From Acidobacteriota bacterium (GTDB lineage: Bacteria; Acidobacteriota; Thermoanaerobaculia; Multivoradales; Multivoraceae): a DNA stretch of 64,000 bases. This document shows, one piece after another, positions 23,505 to 33,261 of the stretch. Under the pieces are notes generated by a model. It had not been told where the DNA came from and did not search any database. It was given only the letters and a program-made list of their open reading frames with translations. Each line of letters starts with the position of its first letter. Position 1 is the first letter of the stretch. The position numbers and the translations under genes were made by a program. Location of the stretch: assembly GCA_011525365.1 (NCBI GenBank), contig WTGQ01000002.1, forward strand, positions 104,306-168,305, in the 5' to 3' direction.

Positions 23505-23656
23505 GGCGCCTACTGCCGCAGGTGTTTGGTGGCTCGATAGAGCCTCCGTCGGCTGCCACGACCGGATCGCTTCGAGCCGCCATCGACTTCGCTTCGGCAG
23601 AGCTGAACTCTGCTCCGGTCTTGCGGCGCGCATAGCCCACCAACCAAGGGACTGAA

Positions 23657-24769
23657 GTGTCACATCCTTATCTGCTGTTCTGCCCTTACCTCTGCATGGA
23701 GGAGCCAGTGACGTTCGCCGGCTGGGAACTGGGACCACTGGACTTCTTTCGGGATCGGTGGGCTGACTCACGGTTCAAGGATCAGGCCATCGCTTTCTTA
23801 CGCAAGTTCGTCGGGACCGACAGTGAGTCGATCGAGAACCCGGCGATTCTGTGTAGGGAAGGACAACAACTGGACGGTGAAATGCCGTCGCCGGAGGAGG
23901 TGGGGGCGCTTCAGCTCGCTCTTATCTTCGCCTTCGTCGACCGCAACCCACGGAGCCGCCCCGAGAACCAGGATCGCGGCTGGGCGATAGGGACAGCCGA
24001 CAATGCGGACTTGCACGTATGGCCCATTGACCTGGAGCAGGGCCGGGTCGTCAAGAGGACTGGCTACCTAGTGGCAACACACACGGTCGCCTTCGGGGCG
24101 AACGATCGCGAACTGGTCCTGAGCCCACCAGTCGACCTCCACATGCCCTTTAGGGCTCCCAGCCCGGATTCCCTGATCTTGACTGGCATCTACGAGACGG
24201 TTCTAGGATCACTGCGGTCACCCGGTGCGAACCATGAAGCCGATGCCCTTCGCGTAGCTGTTGACTGGTTCGCGAGAGCCTGGAGGAACACTGCAACCGT
24301 CGAGTACCCGGAGCGTCTCGTCTATCTGAAGATAGCCTTTGAAGCGCTGACAGGTACGAGCAGGAACTGGCAGAGTGCCCGCTGGCTCCGGGAGACGTTC
24401 GAGGCCTTGCCCGGCACGACGGCTTCGGACTCCGAGATCTTGGTGTGGTCTCCGGAGGAAGAACCCGTTCATCCACGATGCTGGAAGGACAAGTGTGGTC
24501 ACGTCCAGCGCACATGCATCACGGACCTGGAGCACTGGTTCATGGCGTTCGGTACGGCACGGAACACGATCATCCATGAGGGCACGGTGCCGGACCTCAC
24601 CTACACCGGCCAGAACCCCGCCTACGGCGGCCCGTTCTTCTTCACGGCCGAGTTCCTGTTTCGCGCTGTCATCAAGGTGCAGTTGTCGAAGCTCGGATAC
24701 CACGACGCTTGGCACCCTGAGTCTTGGAGGGCCCTCAGAGACGCTCTTAGGGAGCAGATCGATCGTTGA
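23657..24769 (+). CDS. Large HEPN-containing (Apea-like) protein, 370 aa
   Basis: C-terminal MAFGTARNTIIHEGTVPD has the RNxxxH HEPN motif (24560-24577); upstream FEALTG segment typical of Apea-like HEPN. Confidence 0.6.
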   Translation: MSHPYLLFCPYLCMEEPVTFAGWELGPLDFFRDRWADSRFKDQAIAFLRKFVGTDSESIENPAILCREGQQLDGEMPSPEEVGALQLALIFAFVDRNPRSRPENQDRGWAIGTADNADLHVWPIDLEQGRVVKRTGYLVATHTVAFGANDRELVLSPPVDLHMPFRAPSPDSLILTGIYETVLGSLRSPGANHEADALRVAVDWFARAWRNTATVEYPERLVYLKIAFEALTGTSRNWQSARWLRETFEALPGTTASDSEILVWSPEEEPVHPRCWKDKCGHVQRTCITDLEHWFMAFGTARNTIIHEGTVPDLTYTGQNPAYGGPFFFTAEFLFRAVIKVQLSKLGYHDAWHPESWRALRDALREQIDR

Positions 24770-24936
24770 AACCGTACGACTTTGGCGGGGCCCAAGGAAC
24801 CGTCGAGGGTGTCTCCACCTTCCTCCGATGGCGGGCGGAGGTAGGTTCGGATTCGTTTGGGACTTCAAGCCTCCGCGTCAGGTGTCGCGAACCCGGCGGT
24901 TGCCTGCTAAGGCGAACACCTGCGCCGGCTGGTCCT

Positions 24937-25506
24937 CTACTCCCCCCGCTGCAACACCGGATAGAACTGCGTGAACACGTTGTCGGTCGCAGCATGCTCC
25001 GCGTGGCAGTTGTAGCACCGTTCCCGCGGGAACGCTGACGCCGACTCCCTCAACCCTCCGGACCGGTCGCGGAAGCTGAGGTAGGCCCAGCCTTCGGGGT
25101 ACCGATCGCTGTCCTTGACCGCCACTTCCATCCCCAGGAAGTCCTTCTCGAAGTAGCCGGCCTGGTTGATGGACTCGCGGGAGCCGGGGCGGAAGATGTC
25201 CATGGGGAGCATGGTTCCCTCGGGGAACTCGCCGGTCGCCATGAAGTAGCGGTAGGCCTCGGGCTGGATGTAGACGTTGGTGAAGGCGCCAGGACCTTCG
25301 CGTTCGGCGGCGTCTTCGTTGTAGCTGAGGCCGAGGGACGCACCGACGAAGACCCAGGTGCGGTAGCCGTCGGGGCGGATGAGGTCGCCGTCGGCGGTGT
25401 AGGCGGGGAGGGCCATGCCGTCGAGGGAGGGCTTGGCGTCCTGCGCGGCCACTACCAGCGCGGCGACCAGGGTGACTAGGGCTGCTACGGTGATGGTGTT
25501 TCGCAC
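24937..25506 (-). CDS. Cytochrome P460-family protein
   Basis: Signal peptide; RTWVFVGASLG, FTNVYIQPEAYRYFMATGEFPEGTMLPMDIF, CYNCHAEHAATDNVFTQFYPVL (one CxxCH). Confidence 0.85.
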   Translation of the reverse strand: MRNTITVAALVTLVAALVVAAQDAKPSLDGMALPAYTADGDLIRPDGYRTWVFVGASLGLSYNEDAAEREGPGAFTNVYIQPEAYRYFMATGEFPEGTMLPMDIFRPGSRESINQAGYFEKDFLGMEVAVKDSDRYPEGWAYLSFRDRSGGLRESASAFPRERCYNCHAEHAATDNVFTQFYPVLQRGE

Positions 25507-25536
25507 GGCAGGGAGATTCTAGCGACGCGGCAGTGT

Positions 25537-25605
25537 GGTCGCCGCTTCGCGGCGCGTTTTCCTGGCCGCCTTCGGCGGCAGCGGGTCAGAAGACCCGCGC
25601 ACCCA
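25537..25605 (-). repeat. Dispersed palindromic element, copy D (minus orientation)
   Basis: Reverse complement CTGGGTGCGCGGGTCttctGACCCGCTGCCGCCgaaGGCGGCCAGGAAAACGCGCCGCgaaGCGGCGACC; near-identical layout to copy C with compensatory stem I changes. Confidence 0.85.
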
Positions 25606-25609
25606 GTGG

Positions 25610-27802
25610 TCAGGTCCAGCTCAGGTCGTGCTTCGAGATCGGCAGGGAGCGGATCCGCTTGCCGGTCACCGCGAAGATCGCGTTGCACAAGGCCGGCGGG
25701 ACCGGCGGCAACGCCGGCTCACCCAGGCCGGTGGGCTGGTTGTCGCTCATCACCCAGTGGACTTCCACCGGCGGTGCCTGGTCGATACGGAGCAGCTTGA
25801 AGTTGTGGAAGTTGCTCTCGTTGGTGCGGCCGCCGTCGAAGGTGATTTCCTGGTCGAGCGCCTGGCCGAGGCCGTCGAGCGCCGCGCCCTGGACCTGGTT
25901 GACGGCGTTGCTCGGGTTGACGAGCTGCCTGCCGACGTCGCCGGCGACCCAGATCCTGTCGACACCGAGTTCGCCGTCCTTGCTGACCGTGGCCTGGACG
26001 ACTTCGGCGAAGTAGCCGCGGTGGCTGAAGTGGAACGCGACGCCCTGGGCTGTGCCCTCCGGCAGGTCCGCCTTGCCCCATCCGGACTTTTCGCGCACGA
26101 GTTCGAGCACGGCCTTCATCCTCTGCGGATCGAACGCCGTCCTGGTCCCGGCGGGAGCCGAGTCGAGCAGGTCGAGCCGGAACTGGAGCGGATCCTTGCC
26201 GGCCTCGGCCGCGAGTTCGTCGATGAACGACTGGACGACGAAGGAGATCGCGTTGCTGGTCGGAGCGCGCAGCGCCCCGGTCGGGATGCCGAGCGGCATC
26301 TTCGACGCCCCGAGCTCGAAGTTCGGCACGAAGCCCTGCGGGAACTCGTTCGGCGCCATGTTGGCGCTCGAAGCGAAGCTGCGGCCCTGGCCGAAGCTGA
26401 CGAAGTGGTCGCGCCAGGCCGTCAGGTTGCCGGCCTCGTCGAGACCGCCTTCCAGGTAGTGGTAGCCGCCGGGGCGGTAGTAGTCGAAGCGCGTGTCGTC
26501 TTCGCGGTTCCACACCAGCTTGACCGGGACTCCGGCCTGCTTGGCGATCAGGCCGGCCTCTAGCATGTAGTCGTTCGTCAGCCGCCGGCCGAAGCCGCCG
26601 CCCATGCGGGTCAGGTGGATCGTGATCCTGTCCTGAGGAACGCCGAGCGCCCTGCTGAGGTCGCCGCCGGCGAACTGGGGCGTCTGGGTCGGTGCCCAGA
26701 ACTCGGCCTCGCCGTCGCGGACGTGGGCCGTCGTGTTCTGCGGCTCGAGCGGCGCGTGGGCGAGGAAGGGATACTGGTAGGCGGCCTTGATCGTCTTCGC
26801 CGCCGACGCCATCGCTTCGGCCGCGTCGCCGTCGCTCTTGAGATTCTGCTCGGGCGCCTGCTTCGACAGGGCTTCAGCCTGGCTGTCGAAGGACCCGGTG
26901 CTCTGGGACGCGGTCGGCCCCTCGTCCCAGGTGACCTCCAGCTTGCTGCGGGCCTCGTTGACCAGCCACCACGAGTCGCCGACGATGGCGACGCCGTTGG
27001 TCGGCTGGCGGGTGGCGGTGGAGTCGACGACGAAGGCGTCGACAACACCGGGCGACGCCTTGACCGCGTCGAGGTTGGCGCTCTTCACCTTGCCGCCGTG
27101 GACCCGGCACTTCTCGAACACGGCGTACTTCATGCCGGGCACGGTGACGTCGATGCCGAAGAGCGGCTTGCCGGTGACGATCTGCGGGTTGTCGACGCCG
27201 GGGATCTCCTGGCCGATGATCTTGAAGTCCTTCGCGTCCTTGAGCGGGACGGTGCGGGGATTCGGCGGCTCGACCTCGGCCGCGGCGCTCGCCAGCTCGC
27301 CGTAGGACAGCGACTTGTTCTTGAAGTGGACGGCGCCGGCCTCGGTGGTGCACTTCTCGGGCTTGGTCTTCCATTCCTTCGCCGCGGCTTCGACGAGCAT
27401 GGCGCGGGCGGCGGCGCCGACGCGGCGCATCGACTCGTAGTGCATCGGCGTAGCCATGCTGCCGCCGGCCATCTGGCCGCGGTACTTCGTCGCGTCGAAG
27501 TCCGCCTGCTCGACGCGCACCTGGCTCCAGGGGATGTCGAGTTCCTCGGCGATCAGCATCGGCAGCATCGTCTTGACGCCCTGACCGATCTCGGGGTTCT
27601 GGGCCATGATCGTGGCGATGCCGTCCGGCGTCAGGCGGATGAACGCGTTGAGCGCCGTCTCGGCGTCGGCGGTGGCGGCGAAGGCGCTGCGCGCGCCGTC
27701 CAGCGGGAAGCGGGCTCCGAGGAGCATGCCGCCGCCGGCAAGGGCGGTGACGTGAAGGAAACCGCGCCGGGAGAGGTTGCCTGTCTTGTCCACGGCGTTC
27801 AT
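25610..27802 (-). CDS. Xanthine dehydrogenase-family molybdopterin-binding subunit (isoquinoline 1-oxidoreductase beta-like)
   Basis: Tat-like [73 protein letters not shown]. Confidence 0.92.
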   Translation of the reverse strand: MNAVDKTGNLSRRGFLHVTALAGGGMLLGARFPLDGARSAFAATADAETALNAFIRLTPDGIATIMAQNPEIGQGVKTMLPMLIAEELDIPWSQVRVEQADFDATKYRGQMAGGSMATPMHYESMRRVGAAARAMLVEAAAKEWKTKPEKCTTEAGAVHFKNKSLSYGELASAAAEVEPPNPRTVPLKDAKDFKIIGQEIPGVDNPQIVTGKPLFGIDVTVPGMKYAVFEKCRVHGGKVKSANLDAVKASPGVVDAFVVDSTATRQPTNGVAIVGDSWWLVNEARSKLEVTWDEGPTASQSTGSFDSQAEALSKQAPEQNLKSDGDAAEAMASAAKTIKAAYQYPFLAHAPLEPQNTTAHVRDGEAEFWAPTQTPQFAGGDLSRALGVPQDRITIHLTRMGGGFGRRLTNDYMLEAGLIAKQAGVPVKLVWNREDDTRFDYYRPGGYHYLEGGLDEAGNLTAWRDHFVSFGQGRSFASSANMAPNEFPQGFVPNFELGASKMPLGIPTGALRAPTSNAISFVVQSFIDELAAEAGKDPLQFRLDLLDSAPAGTRTAFDPQRMKAVLELVREKSGWGKADLPEGTAQGVAFHFSHRGYFAEVVQATVSKDGELGVDRIWVAGDVGRQLVNPSNAVNQVQGAALDGLGQALDQEITFDGGRTNESNFHNFKLLRIDQAPPVEVHWVMSDNQPTGLGEPALPPVPPALCNAIFAVTGKRIRSLPISKHDLSWT

Positions 27803-28311
27803 GCCTCACTCCCTCCCGCGCCCGTGGCCGTTTCGTGACTGGTGGCCGATGGAGCCTGGGCGATATCCGCGGCGCGGTGGATGGCCGTTCGGATGCGGTT
27901 GTAGGTCGCGCAGCGGCAGATGTTCCCGCTCATCGCCTCGTCGATGTCGCCGTCGGTCGGCGCCGGGTTGCTCGCGAGGAGCGCCGAAGCCGACATGATC
28001 TGGCCGGCCTGGCAGTAGCCGCACTGCGGTACGTCGATCTCCTGCCAGGCGAGCTGCACGGGATGGGCGCCGTCCTCGGACAGGCCCTCGATCGTCGTGA
28101 TCTCCTTGCCCTCGGCGCGCGACACCGGCATGCGGCAGCTGCGCTCCGGCTCGCCGTCGACGTGCACGGTGCAGGCTCCGCAGAAGGACCGGCCGCAGCC
28201 GAACTTGGTGCCCTTGAGGTCGAGTTCGTCGCGGAGTACCCAGAGCAGGGGCATCTCCGGCGGCGCGTCGACCGTCGTCGACTTGCCGTTCAGGGTGAAG
28301 GCGATCGCCAT
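27799..28311 (-). CDS. (2Fe-2S)-binding subunit, isoquinoline 1-oxidoreductase alpha-like
   Basis: [22 protein letters not shown] and [12 protein letters not shown]...[19 protein letters not shown] overlap with the large subunit. Confidence 0.93.
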   Translation of the reverse strand: MAIAFTLNGKSTTVDAPPEMPLLWVLRDELDLKGTKFGCGRSFCGACTVHVDGEPERSCRMPVSRAEGKEITTIEGLSEDGAHPVQLAWQEIDVPQCGYCQAGQIMSASALLASNPAPTDGDIDEAMSGNICRCATYNRIRTAIHRAADIAQAPSATSHETATGAGGSEA

Positions 28312-28415
28312 GAGTTCGTTCTCCTCGAGGGCCGTTGCGGGGCGGCGACTTACTGGCTGGCCATACAGTGAATGAATCGCGGGGTGAGGTCAAGGGCTCG
28401 CCCGCGATCTAGCGC

Positions 28416-29960
28416 TCAGTTCTGAAACGCCTCGAGCTTTCGCCTGAGGGACCGGCAGAGGCTGGAACCGTCATCGCCCGTCTCGAAGACGTAGCGGTCG
28501 GGCCGAATCAACACGCTGGACGCGTTGTTTCGACCAAGCCAGCGAGTGAGTTCACCGTTCGCGTCGGACAGGTCGCGGCCGAGCTGGAGGACGGTGCCGC
28601 CGAGGACCTCCCTGAACCAGTCCATGTCGGCGCCGGTGGTCGGGGAGCTCGTAACGAGGGAGAACTCCGGACCCAGCAGGTCGTCGAGCCAGGTTTCACC
28701 GCCGGCGGTCGTCACGCGGGGCCTGATCATGCGTCCTCCGGAGGCCTCCGACCCTCCGATCAGCCCCTGTTGATAGGGCTGCCGGTTCGTCATGCGCCGC
28801 ATCAGGGAGAAGCCGGTCTTTCTCTTCCTGCGGCCGCGGAAGAAGGAGTAGTTGCGGTTCGCGATGGCGAGCGGAGTCGAGGCGCTGATCATCCTGCCCC
28901 GCTTCGATGCGCCCTCGATCAGGCGCGCGCAGTGGTCCCAGCACTCTTCCTGGTAGGTGTCCAGAAGCGCCGGTCCGGCCAGCCCTCGAAACAGGAGTTC
29001 GAACTTGAAGGCCAGGTTCAGGGCGTCGCGGATGCCCATGTTGAGGCCCTGGCCGGAGAAGGGCGGCGACTGATGGGCGGCATCTCCTGCGAGCAGCAGT
29101 CGACCGGCGCGCCACGCCTTCGGCATCGAGCCATGGAAGAGGAAGGGCTGAACACGGAGGATCTCGCACGAAGCCGGGTCGAAGTACTCGGAGATCGCCT
29201 CGAGGGCATCTTCGGCGGTGAAGTTCCGGGCTAGCGCCTCCCCGGCTTCGAAGTCGAAACGGACATGCTTGTGGTGCCCCTTGAAGTACACAACGGAACG
29301 GTTGCGCCGGCACCTGATTTCGGAGCCGTCCGGAAGGGAATCGAAGAGCTTCTGGTCGTGGACGACGAGGTCGACGACGATCCATTGGCGCCGGTAACCG
29401 AAGTCGACCCGCTCCGAACCCATCGCGGAGCGGCAGAAGCTGCCGCCGCCGTCAGCTCCGACGGCGAAGCGGCCGGTGAACTCGTGGCGCTCGCCCGTGT
29501 CGCGGTGCGTCGCGACCACCTTCGCGGCTTCGCCCGAACCGTCGACGGCGCACACGTCGTAGCCGAAGAACGCGTCGACGGCGACGTCCTTCGCGAAGTC
29601 GTCGCGCAGCAGGCGCTCGAGCGCGGGCTGGTGAAACACCATGCCGCCCATCGGGAACCCGAACCGCTTCGGGGCCCGCAGAAAGTCGAGCGTCATGAGC
29701 GGCCGGCGTTTCCCGTCGACGAACTCGTTCCGCGCGTACGGCGAGGCGTCCTCGGGGATCAGCTTCTCGAGGATCCCCATGGACGTGTAGATGCGACAGC
29801 TCTCCGGGTCGAGGACCATCGCCCGGGGCGTGGGGTAGACGTCCGGCTCTCGGTCGAAGATCGCCACCGACCGGCCGCGCGCCCGAAGCAGGTTGGCCAA
29901 CGTGGCGCCCGTCGGTCCGCAGCCGATGATCAGTACGTCGTACTTCCTGTTCTCGGTCAC
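28416..29960 (-). CDS. FAD-dependent aromatic monooxygenase (MhpA/PheA-like)
   Basis: VLIIGCGPTGATLANLLRARGRSVAIFDRE, GADGGGSFCRSAMG, LLLAGDAAHQSPPFSGQGLNMGIRDALNLAFK. Confidence 0.9.
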   Translation of the reverse strand: MTENRKYDVLIIGCGPTGATLANLLRARGRSVAIFDREPDVYPTPRAMVLDPESCRIYTSMGILEKLIPEDASPYARNEFVDGKRRPLMTLDFLRAPKRFGFPMGGMVFHQPALERLLRDDFAKDVAVDAFFGYDVCAVDGSGEAAKVVATHRDTGERHEFTGRFAVGADGGGSFCRSAMGSERVDFGYRRQWIVVDLVVHDQKLFDSLPDGSEIRCRRNRSVVYFKGHHKHVRFDFEAGEALARNFTAEDALEAISEYFDPASCEILRVQPFLFHGSMPKAWRAGRLLLAGDAAHQSPPFSGQGLNMGIRDALNLAFKFELLFRGLAGPALLDTYQEECWDHCARLIEGASKRGRMISASTPLAIANRNYSFFRGRRKRKTGFSLMRRMTNRQPYQQGLIGGSEASGGRMIRPRVTTAGGETWLDDLLGPEFSLVTSSPTTGADMDWFREVLGGTVLQLGRDLSDANGELTRWLGRNNASSVLIRPDRYVFETGDDGSSLCRSLRRKLEAFQN

Positions 29961-30059
29961 GACGCGGCGCCAGAAGCCTGAAACCGGGGCAGGCTAGCAG
30001 ACAGAAGACGGGGCTGGCGCGAGAGAGCCGGCCGACTCCGGTGCTACCGTGCTGCCGAC

Positions 30060-30962
30060 ATGAGCAGCTTCCAGCAGATCGCCGATTTCCGGGACGAGTG
30101 CGATTGCCTCGCCGAGGTTCTGGAGCCTCTTTCCGACGCCGACTTCGAGCGGGCCACGCTGTTCAAGGGGTGGACTCTCCACGACGTCGTCGCGCATCTC
30201 CACATCTTCAACTATGCCGCCGACGCCTCGTACCACGATCAGTCCGCCTTCGACGGCTTCAAGCAGTTCATGGCCGAGCGTCGCGGCCGGCTCAACCTCC
30301 GCGAGCTGACCGACGAGTGGTTCGAGGGCAAGCGCAACCGCGCCGTTTACGACGTCTGGCGCGAGTACTACCCGAGGATGTGCGAGCGGCTCGAAGGGGT
30401 CGATCCGAGGAGGCGGGTGGAGTGGTTCGGACCGCCGATGAGCGTGCGCAGCTCGGTCACCGCGCGGCAGATGGAGACCTGGGCCCACGGCCAGGAGGTC
30501 TTCGACGTGCTCGGCCTCGACCGCGCCGAGGCCGACAGGATCAGGAACATCGTCTTCCTGGGATTCAACACCTTCGGCTGGACCTACGCGGTGCGCGGCC
30601 TCGAAGTGCCGGGCATCGTTCCGGCGCTCGAGCTGACGGCGCCGTCCGGCGAGGTCTGGACCTGGAACGCGGACGAGACGACCAACCGGATCACCGGCGC
30701 CGCGGTCGAGTTCGCCCAGGTGGTCACGCAGGTCCGCAACATCGCCGATACGTCGCTGGAGGTTGTGGGCCCCGTCGCCACCGAGTGGATGGGGATGGCC
30801 CAATGCTTCGCCGGCGGACCCGAGACGCCGCCGGCGCCGGGCACGCGGCACAAGGCGGGGCTTGAGGGGATAGCCGGGAAGTTCTCGGACGACTTCTTCG
30901 CCGAAGGGAGACAGCAGCCGAAGATGCAACACCGGCCGGCTTTGGACGACGCCTTCGACTGA
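30060..30962 (+). CDS. TIGR03084-like / DinB-fold metal-binding protein
   Basis: GWTLHDVVAHLHIFNYAADAS, VRSSVTARQMETWAHGQEVFD; C-terminal SCP2-like segment. Confidence 0.75.
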   Translation: MSSFQQIADFRDECDCLAEVLEPLSDADFERATLFKGWTLHDVVAHLHIFNYAADASYHDQSAFDGFKQFMAERRGRLNLRELTDEWFEGKRNRAVYDVWREYYPRMCERLEGVDPRRRVEWFGPPMSVRSSVTARQMETWAHGQEVFDVLGLDRAEADRIRNIVFLGFNTFGWTYAVRGLEVPGIVPALELTAPSGEVWTWNADETTNRITGAAVEFAQVVTQVRNIADTSLEVVGPVATEWMGMAQCFAGGPETPPAPGTRHKAGLEGIAGKFSDDFFAEGRQQPKMQHRPALDDAFD

Positions 30963-31033
30963 TGTGCATCAGGGTGCGACCGGCGGACAATCGCCACCGT
31001 TCGCGGTAAACTGCGCGGCTTGGCCGCTACCGC

Positions 31034-31107
31034 TGGGAGGTCGTCTAACGGTAGGACATGCGGCTCTGGACCGTAGAATCGGGGTTCGAATCCCTGCCTC
31101 CCAGCCA
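31034..31107 (+). tRNA. tRNA-Gln(CTG), CCA encoded
   Basis: Acceptor TGGGAGG/CCTCCCA, anticodon loop ctCTGga (CTG at 31066-31068), GGTTCGAATCC T-arm, CCA end. Confidence 0.95.
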
Positions 31108-31142
31108 CATAAGAGCGCCTGAGCAGCGTTGCGCCGCGAGGC

Positions 31143-31430
31143 CTACACGCCCTCGACGATCACGACATCCGTGTTGGCGGCCTGGCTGAGCTTCTCTCTC
31201 AGGTCGGCGAAGTCGGCCCCGTCCTGCCATTCCCTGGCCTGTTCGACGCTGTCGAACTCGACGATGACGAGACGGTCGGGCTTCCAGTCGCCCCTGATGG
31301 CCTCGGCGGCGCCGCCGCGCACCAGGTAGCGGCCGCCGTGGGTCTCGACGACCGCCGGCACCTGCTCGAGAGCGCTGTTGTAGGCGGCTTCGTCTTTCAC
31401 TTGAACACTGATGATCGCGTATCCAGCCAT
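31143..31430 (-). CDS. DUF1330-family protein
   Basis: MAGYAIISVQVKDEAAYNSALEQVPAVVETHGGRYLVRGG...LVIVEFDSVEQAREW. Confidence 0.9.
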   Translation of the reverse strand: MAGYAIISVQVKDEAAYNSALEQVPAVVETHGGRYLVRGGAAEAIRGDWKPDRLVIVEFDSVEQAREWQDGADFADLREKLSQAANTDVVIVEGV

Positions 31431-31459
31431 GGTGGGGCCTCCTAGGCGTAGGTTGAGTG

Positions 31460-33232
31460 TCAGGGCAGTGCGAACACGAACAGGTTGTTGCCCGAGCTGG
31501 GACGCAGCTCCGGCGTGAGCCCGGACAGCAGGGCCGCCGACCGGTTGCCCGTGCTGGCCGCGACGTACTGGCGTCCGTCGACGGCGTAGGTGATCGGGAA
31601 GCCGGTCACGGGCGAGCCGAGGTTGATCTCCCAGAGGCTCTCGCCGGTCTCGTCGTCCAGGGCGCGGAACCGGCCGTTGCCGTCGCCGACGAAGACGAGG
31701 CCTCCGCCCGTGACGAAGAGCGACATCAGGCCGGCACGCTGCTCGTAGGTCCAGAGCGACTTGCCCGTTTCGGCGGATACGGCGTGGACGGATCCGCTCA
31801 GGTCGGTGCCGGGCGCGATCTGGTGCTCGGCGTCCAGGGCGTAGATCTGGAGCCGGCCGGAGCGGGTCGCCGTCATCAGGGCGCAGGAGTTGCGCATCGG
31901 CACGTACATCGCGTTCGTCAGCGGGCTGTAGGCGCCGGCCTGCCAGTCCTTGCCGCCGATGTAGGTGGGGCAGACGTAGGCCTCCTGGCCGAGTTCCCGG
32001 AACACGACTTCCGAGTTCTCGGTGACCGCGCCGGTGGCGCCGTCGATCATGGAGATCACGTTCTGGCGGATCGTCGGCCGCGCCCAGAGGAACTCGCCGG
32101 TCTCGCGGTCGAGGGTGTAGACGACGCCGGTCTTGCCGGGGACGCCGGTGATCACCTTGCGCGTCTCTCCCGGTTCGATGCGGGGGTTGATCCAGTCGAC
32201 CTCGTCGGCGTCGGGGGAGACCGCCGTATCGACCAGCATGCGCTCGAAGGGATGGTCGAGGTCCCAGTGGTCGTTCAGATGCTGGTAGTGCCAGGCGATC
32301 TCACCGCTGTTCGCGTCGAGCGCGAGGGTCGAGTTGTGGTACAGGTGCCGGAGTTCCCTGCCGCCGAGCAGGAATTTCGGCGCCGGCGACGTCACCGAGG
32401 TGCCGATGTAGATCAGCTCCAGGCCCGGGTCGTAGCTCGGCACCATCCAGGTGCCGACGTGCGTGCGGTCCTCGAACGGCGTGTCGCCCCAGGTCTCGTC
32501 GCCCGGTTCGCCGGGAGCGGGAATCGTGCGGGTGCGCCAGAGTTCGGCCCCGGTTTTCGCGTCGTGAGCGACGATGACGCAGGCGTCCGGGCCGCCGCGG
32601 GGCAGGCAGCTTCGGCCCGAGATGACCTTGCCGTCGGCGATGATCGGGCCGGAGCTCTGCATCGCCGGATGCGTCTTGTAGTCGAGGATCATCGTCTCCC
32701 AGACCAGCTCGCCGGTTGCGGCGTCCAGGGCGAAGACGAACTCGTCGACGCTCGTGTCGATGATCAGGCCGCCGTGGATCGCGATGTTCCGGTTGTTCGC
32801 GGCGAGCCCGCCGACCTGCTGGAGGATGTTCTCCGGGTGCTCGCGCCGGTACTCCCAGATGAGGTCGCCGGTCACCGCGTCGATGGCCTGGATGACGTCG
32901 ATGGGGTTCGGCATGTACATCACGCCGTCGTAGACGAGCGGCGTCCCCTGCTGGCGCCCTTCGCTCATGCCGCGGGACCAGACCAGCCGCAGGTCGTCGA
33001 CGTTCTCGGGCGTGATCTGGTCGAGCGGGCTGTAGCCCCAGCCGTCGAGCGTGCGGCGCCACATCAGCCAGTCGTCGTCGCTCGGGTTCTGGAGCATGGC
33101 GTCCGTCACCGGGACGAAGTCGCCGCGTTCGGGCTCGGGAGCCGATTGTGCTTCGGCGAGCGGGATCTTCGAGGAGACCGAAAGAAGGGCAAGCAGGAGT
33201 GCCGCTCGCAGGAGGAGACCGCGCTGATTCAC
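31460..33232 (-). CDS. PQQ-dependent dehydrogenase-like beta-propeller protein
   Basis: WLMWRRTLDGWGYSPLDQITPENVDDLRLVWS, VYDGVMYMPNPIDVIQAIDAVTGDLIWEYRRE, repeated GxLxW blades. Confidence 0.88.
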   Translation of the reverse strand: MNQRGLLLRAALLLALLSVSSKIPLAEAQSAPEPERGDFVPVTDAMLQNPSDDDWLMWRRTLDGWGYSPLDQITPENVDDLRLVWSRGMSEGRQQGTPLVYDGVMYMPNPIDVIQAIDAVTGDLIWEYRREHPENILQQVGGLAANNRNIAIHGGLIIDTSVDEFVFALDAATGELVWETMILDYKTHPAMQSSGPIIADGKVISGRSCLPRGGPDACVIVAHDAKTGAELWRTRTIPAPGEPGDETWGDTPFEDRTHVGTWMVPSYDPGLELIYIGTSVTSPAPKFLLGGRELRHLYHNSTLALDANSGEIAWHYQHLNDHWDLDHPFERMLVDTAVSPDADEVDWINPRIEPGETRKVITGVPGKTGVVYTLDRETGEFLWARPTIRQNVISMIDGATGAVTENSEVVFRELGQEAYVCPTYIGGKDWQAGAYSPLTNAMYVPMRNSCALMTATRSGRLQIYALDAEHQIAPGTDLSGSVHAVSAETGKSLWTYEQRAGLMSLFVTGGGLVFVGDGNGRFRALDDETGESLWEINLGSPVTGFPITYAVDGRQYVAASTGNRSAALLSGLTPELRPSSGNNLFVFALP

Positions 33233-33261
33233 AGAATCAGCGACTCTAGCTGAGTTGGGTG

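Noticed and set aside
30584-31108. 174-aa minus-strand ORF starting MAGRQGFEPRFYGPEPHVLPLDDL, and the 61-aa ORF 31045..31230 (GGRDSNPDSTVQSRMSY)
   Set aside because: Both are antisense translations of tRNA-Gln and flanks, a common annotation artefact.
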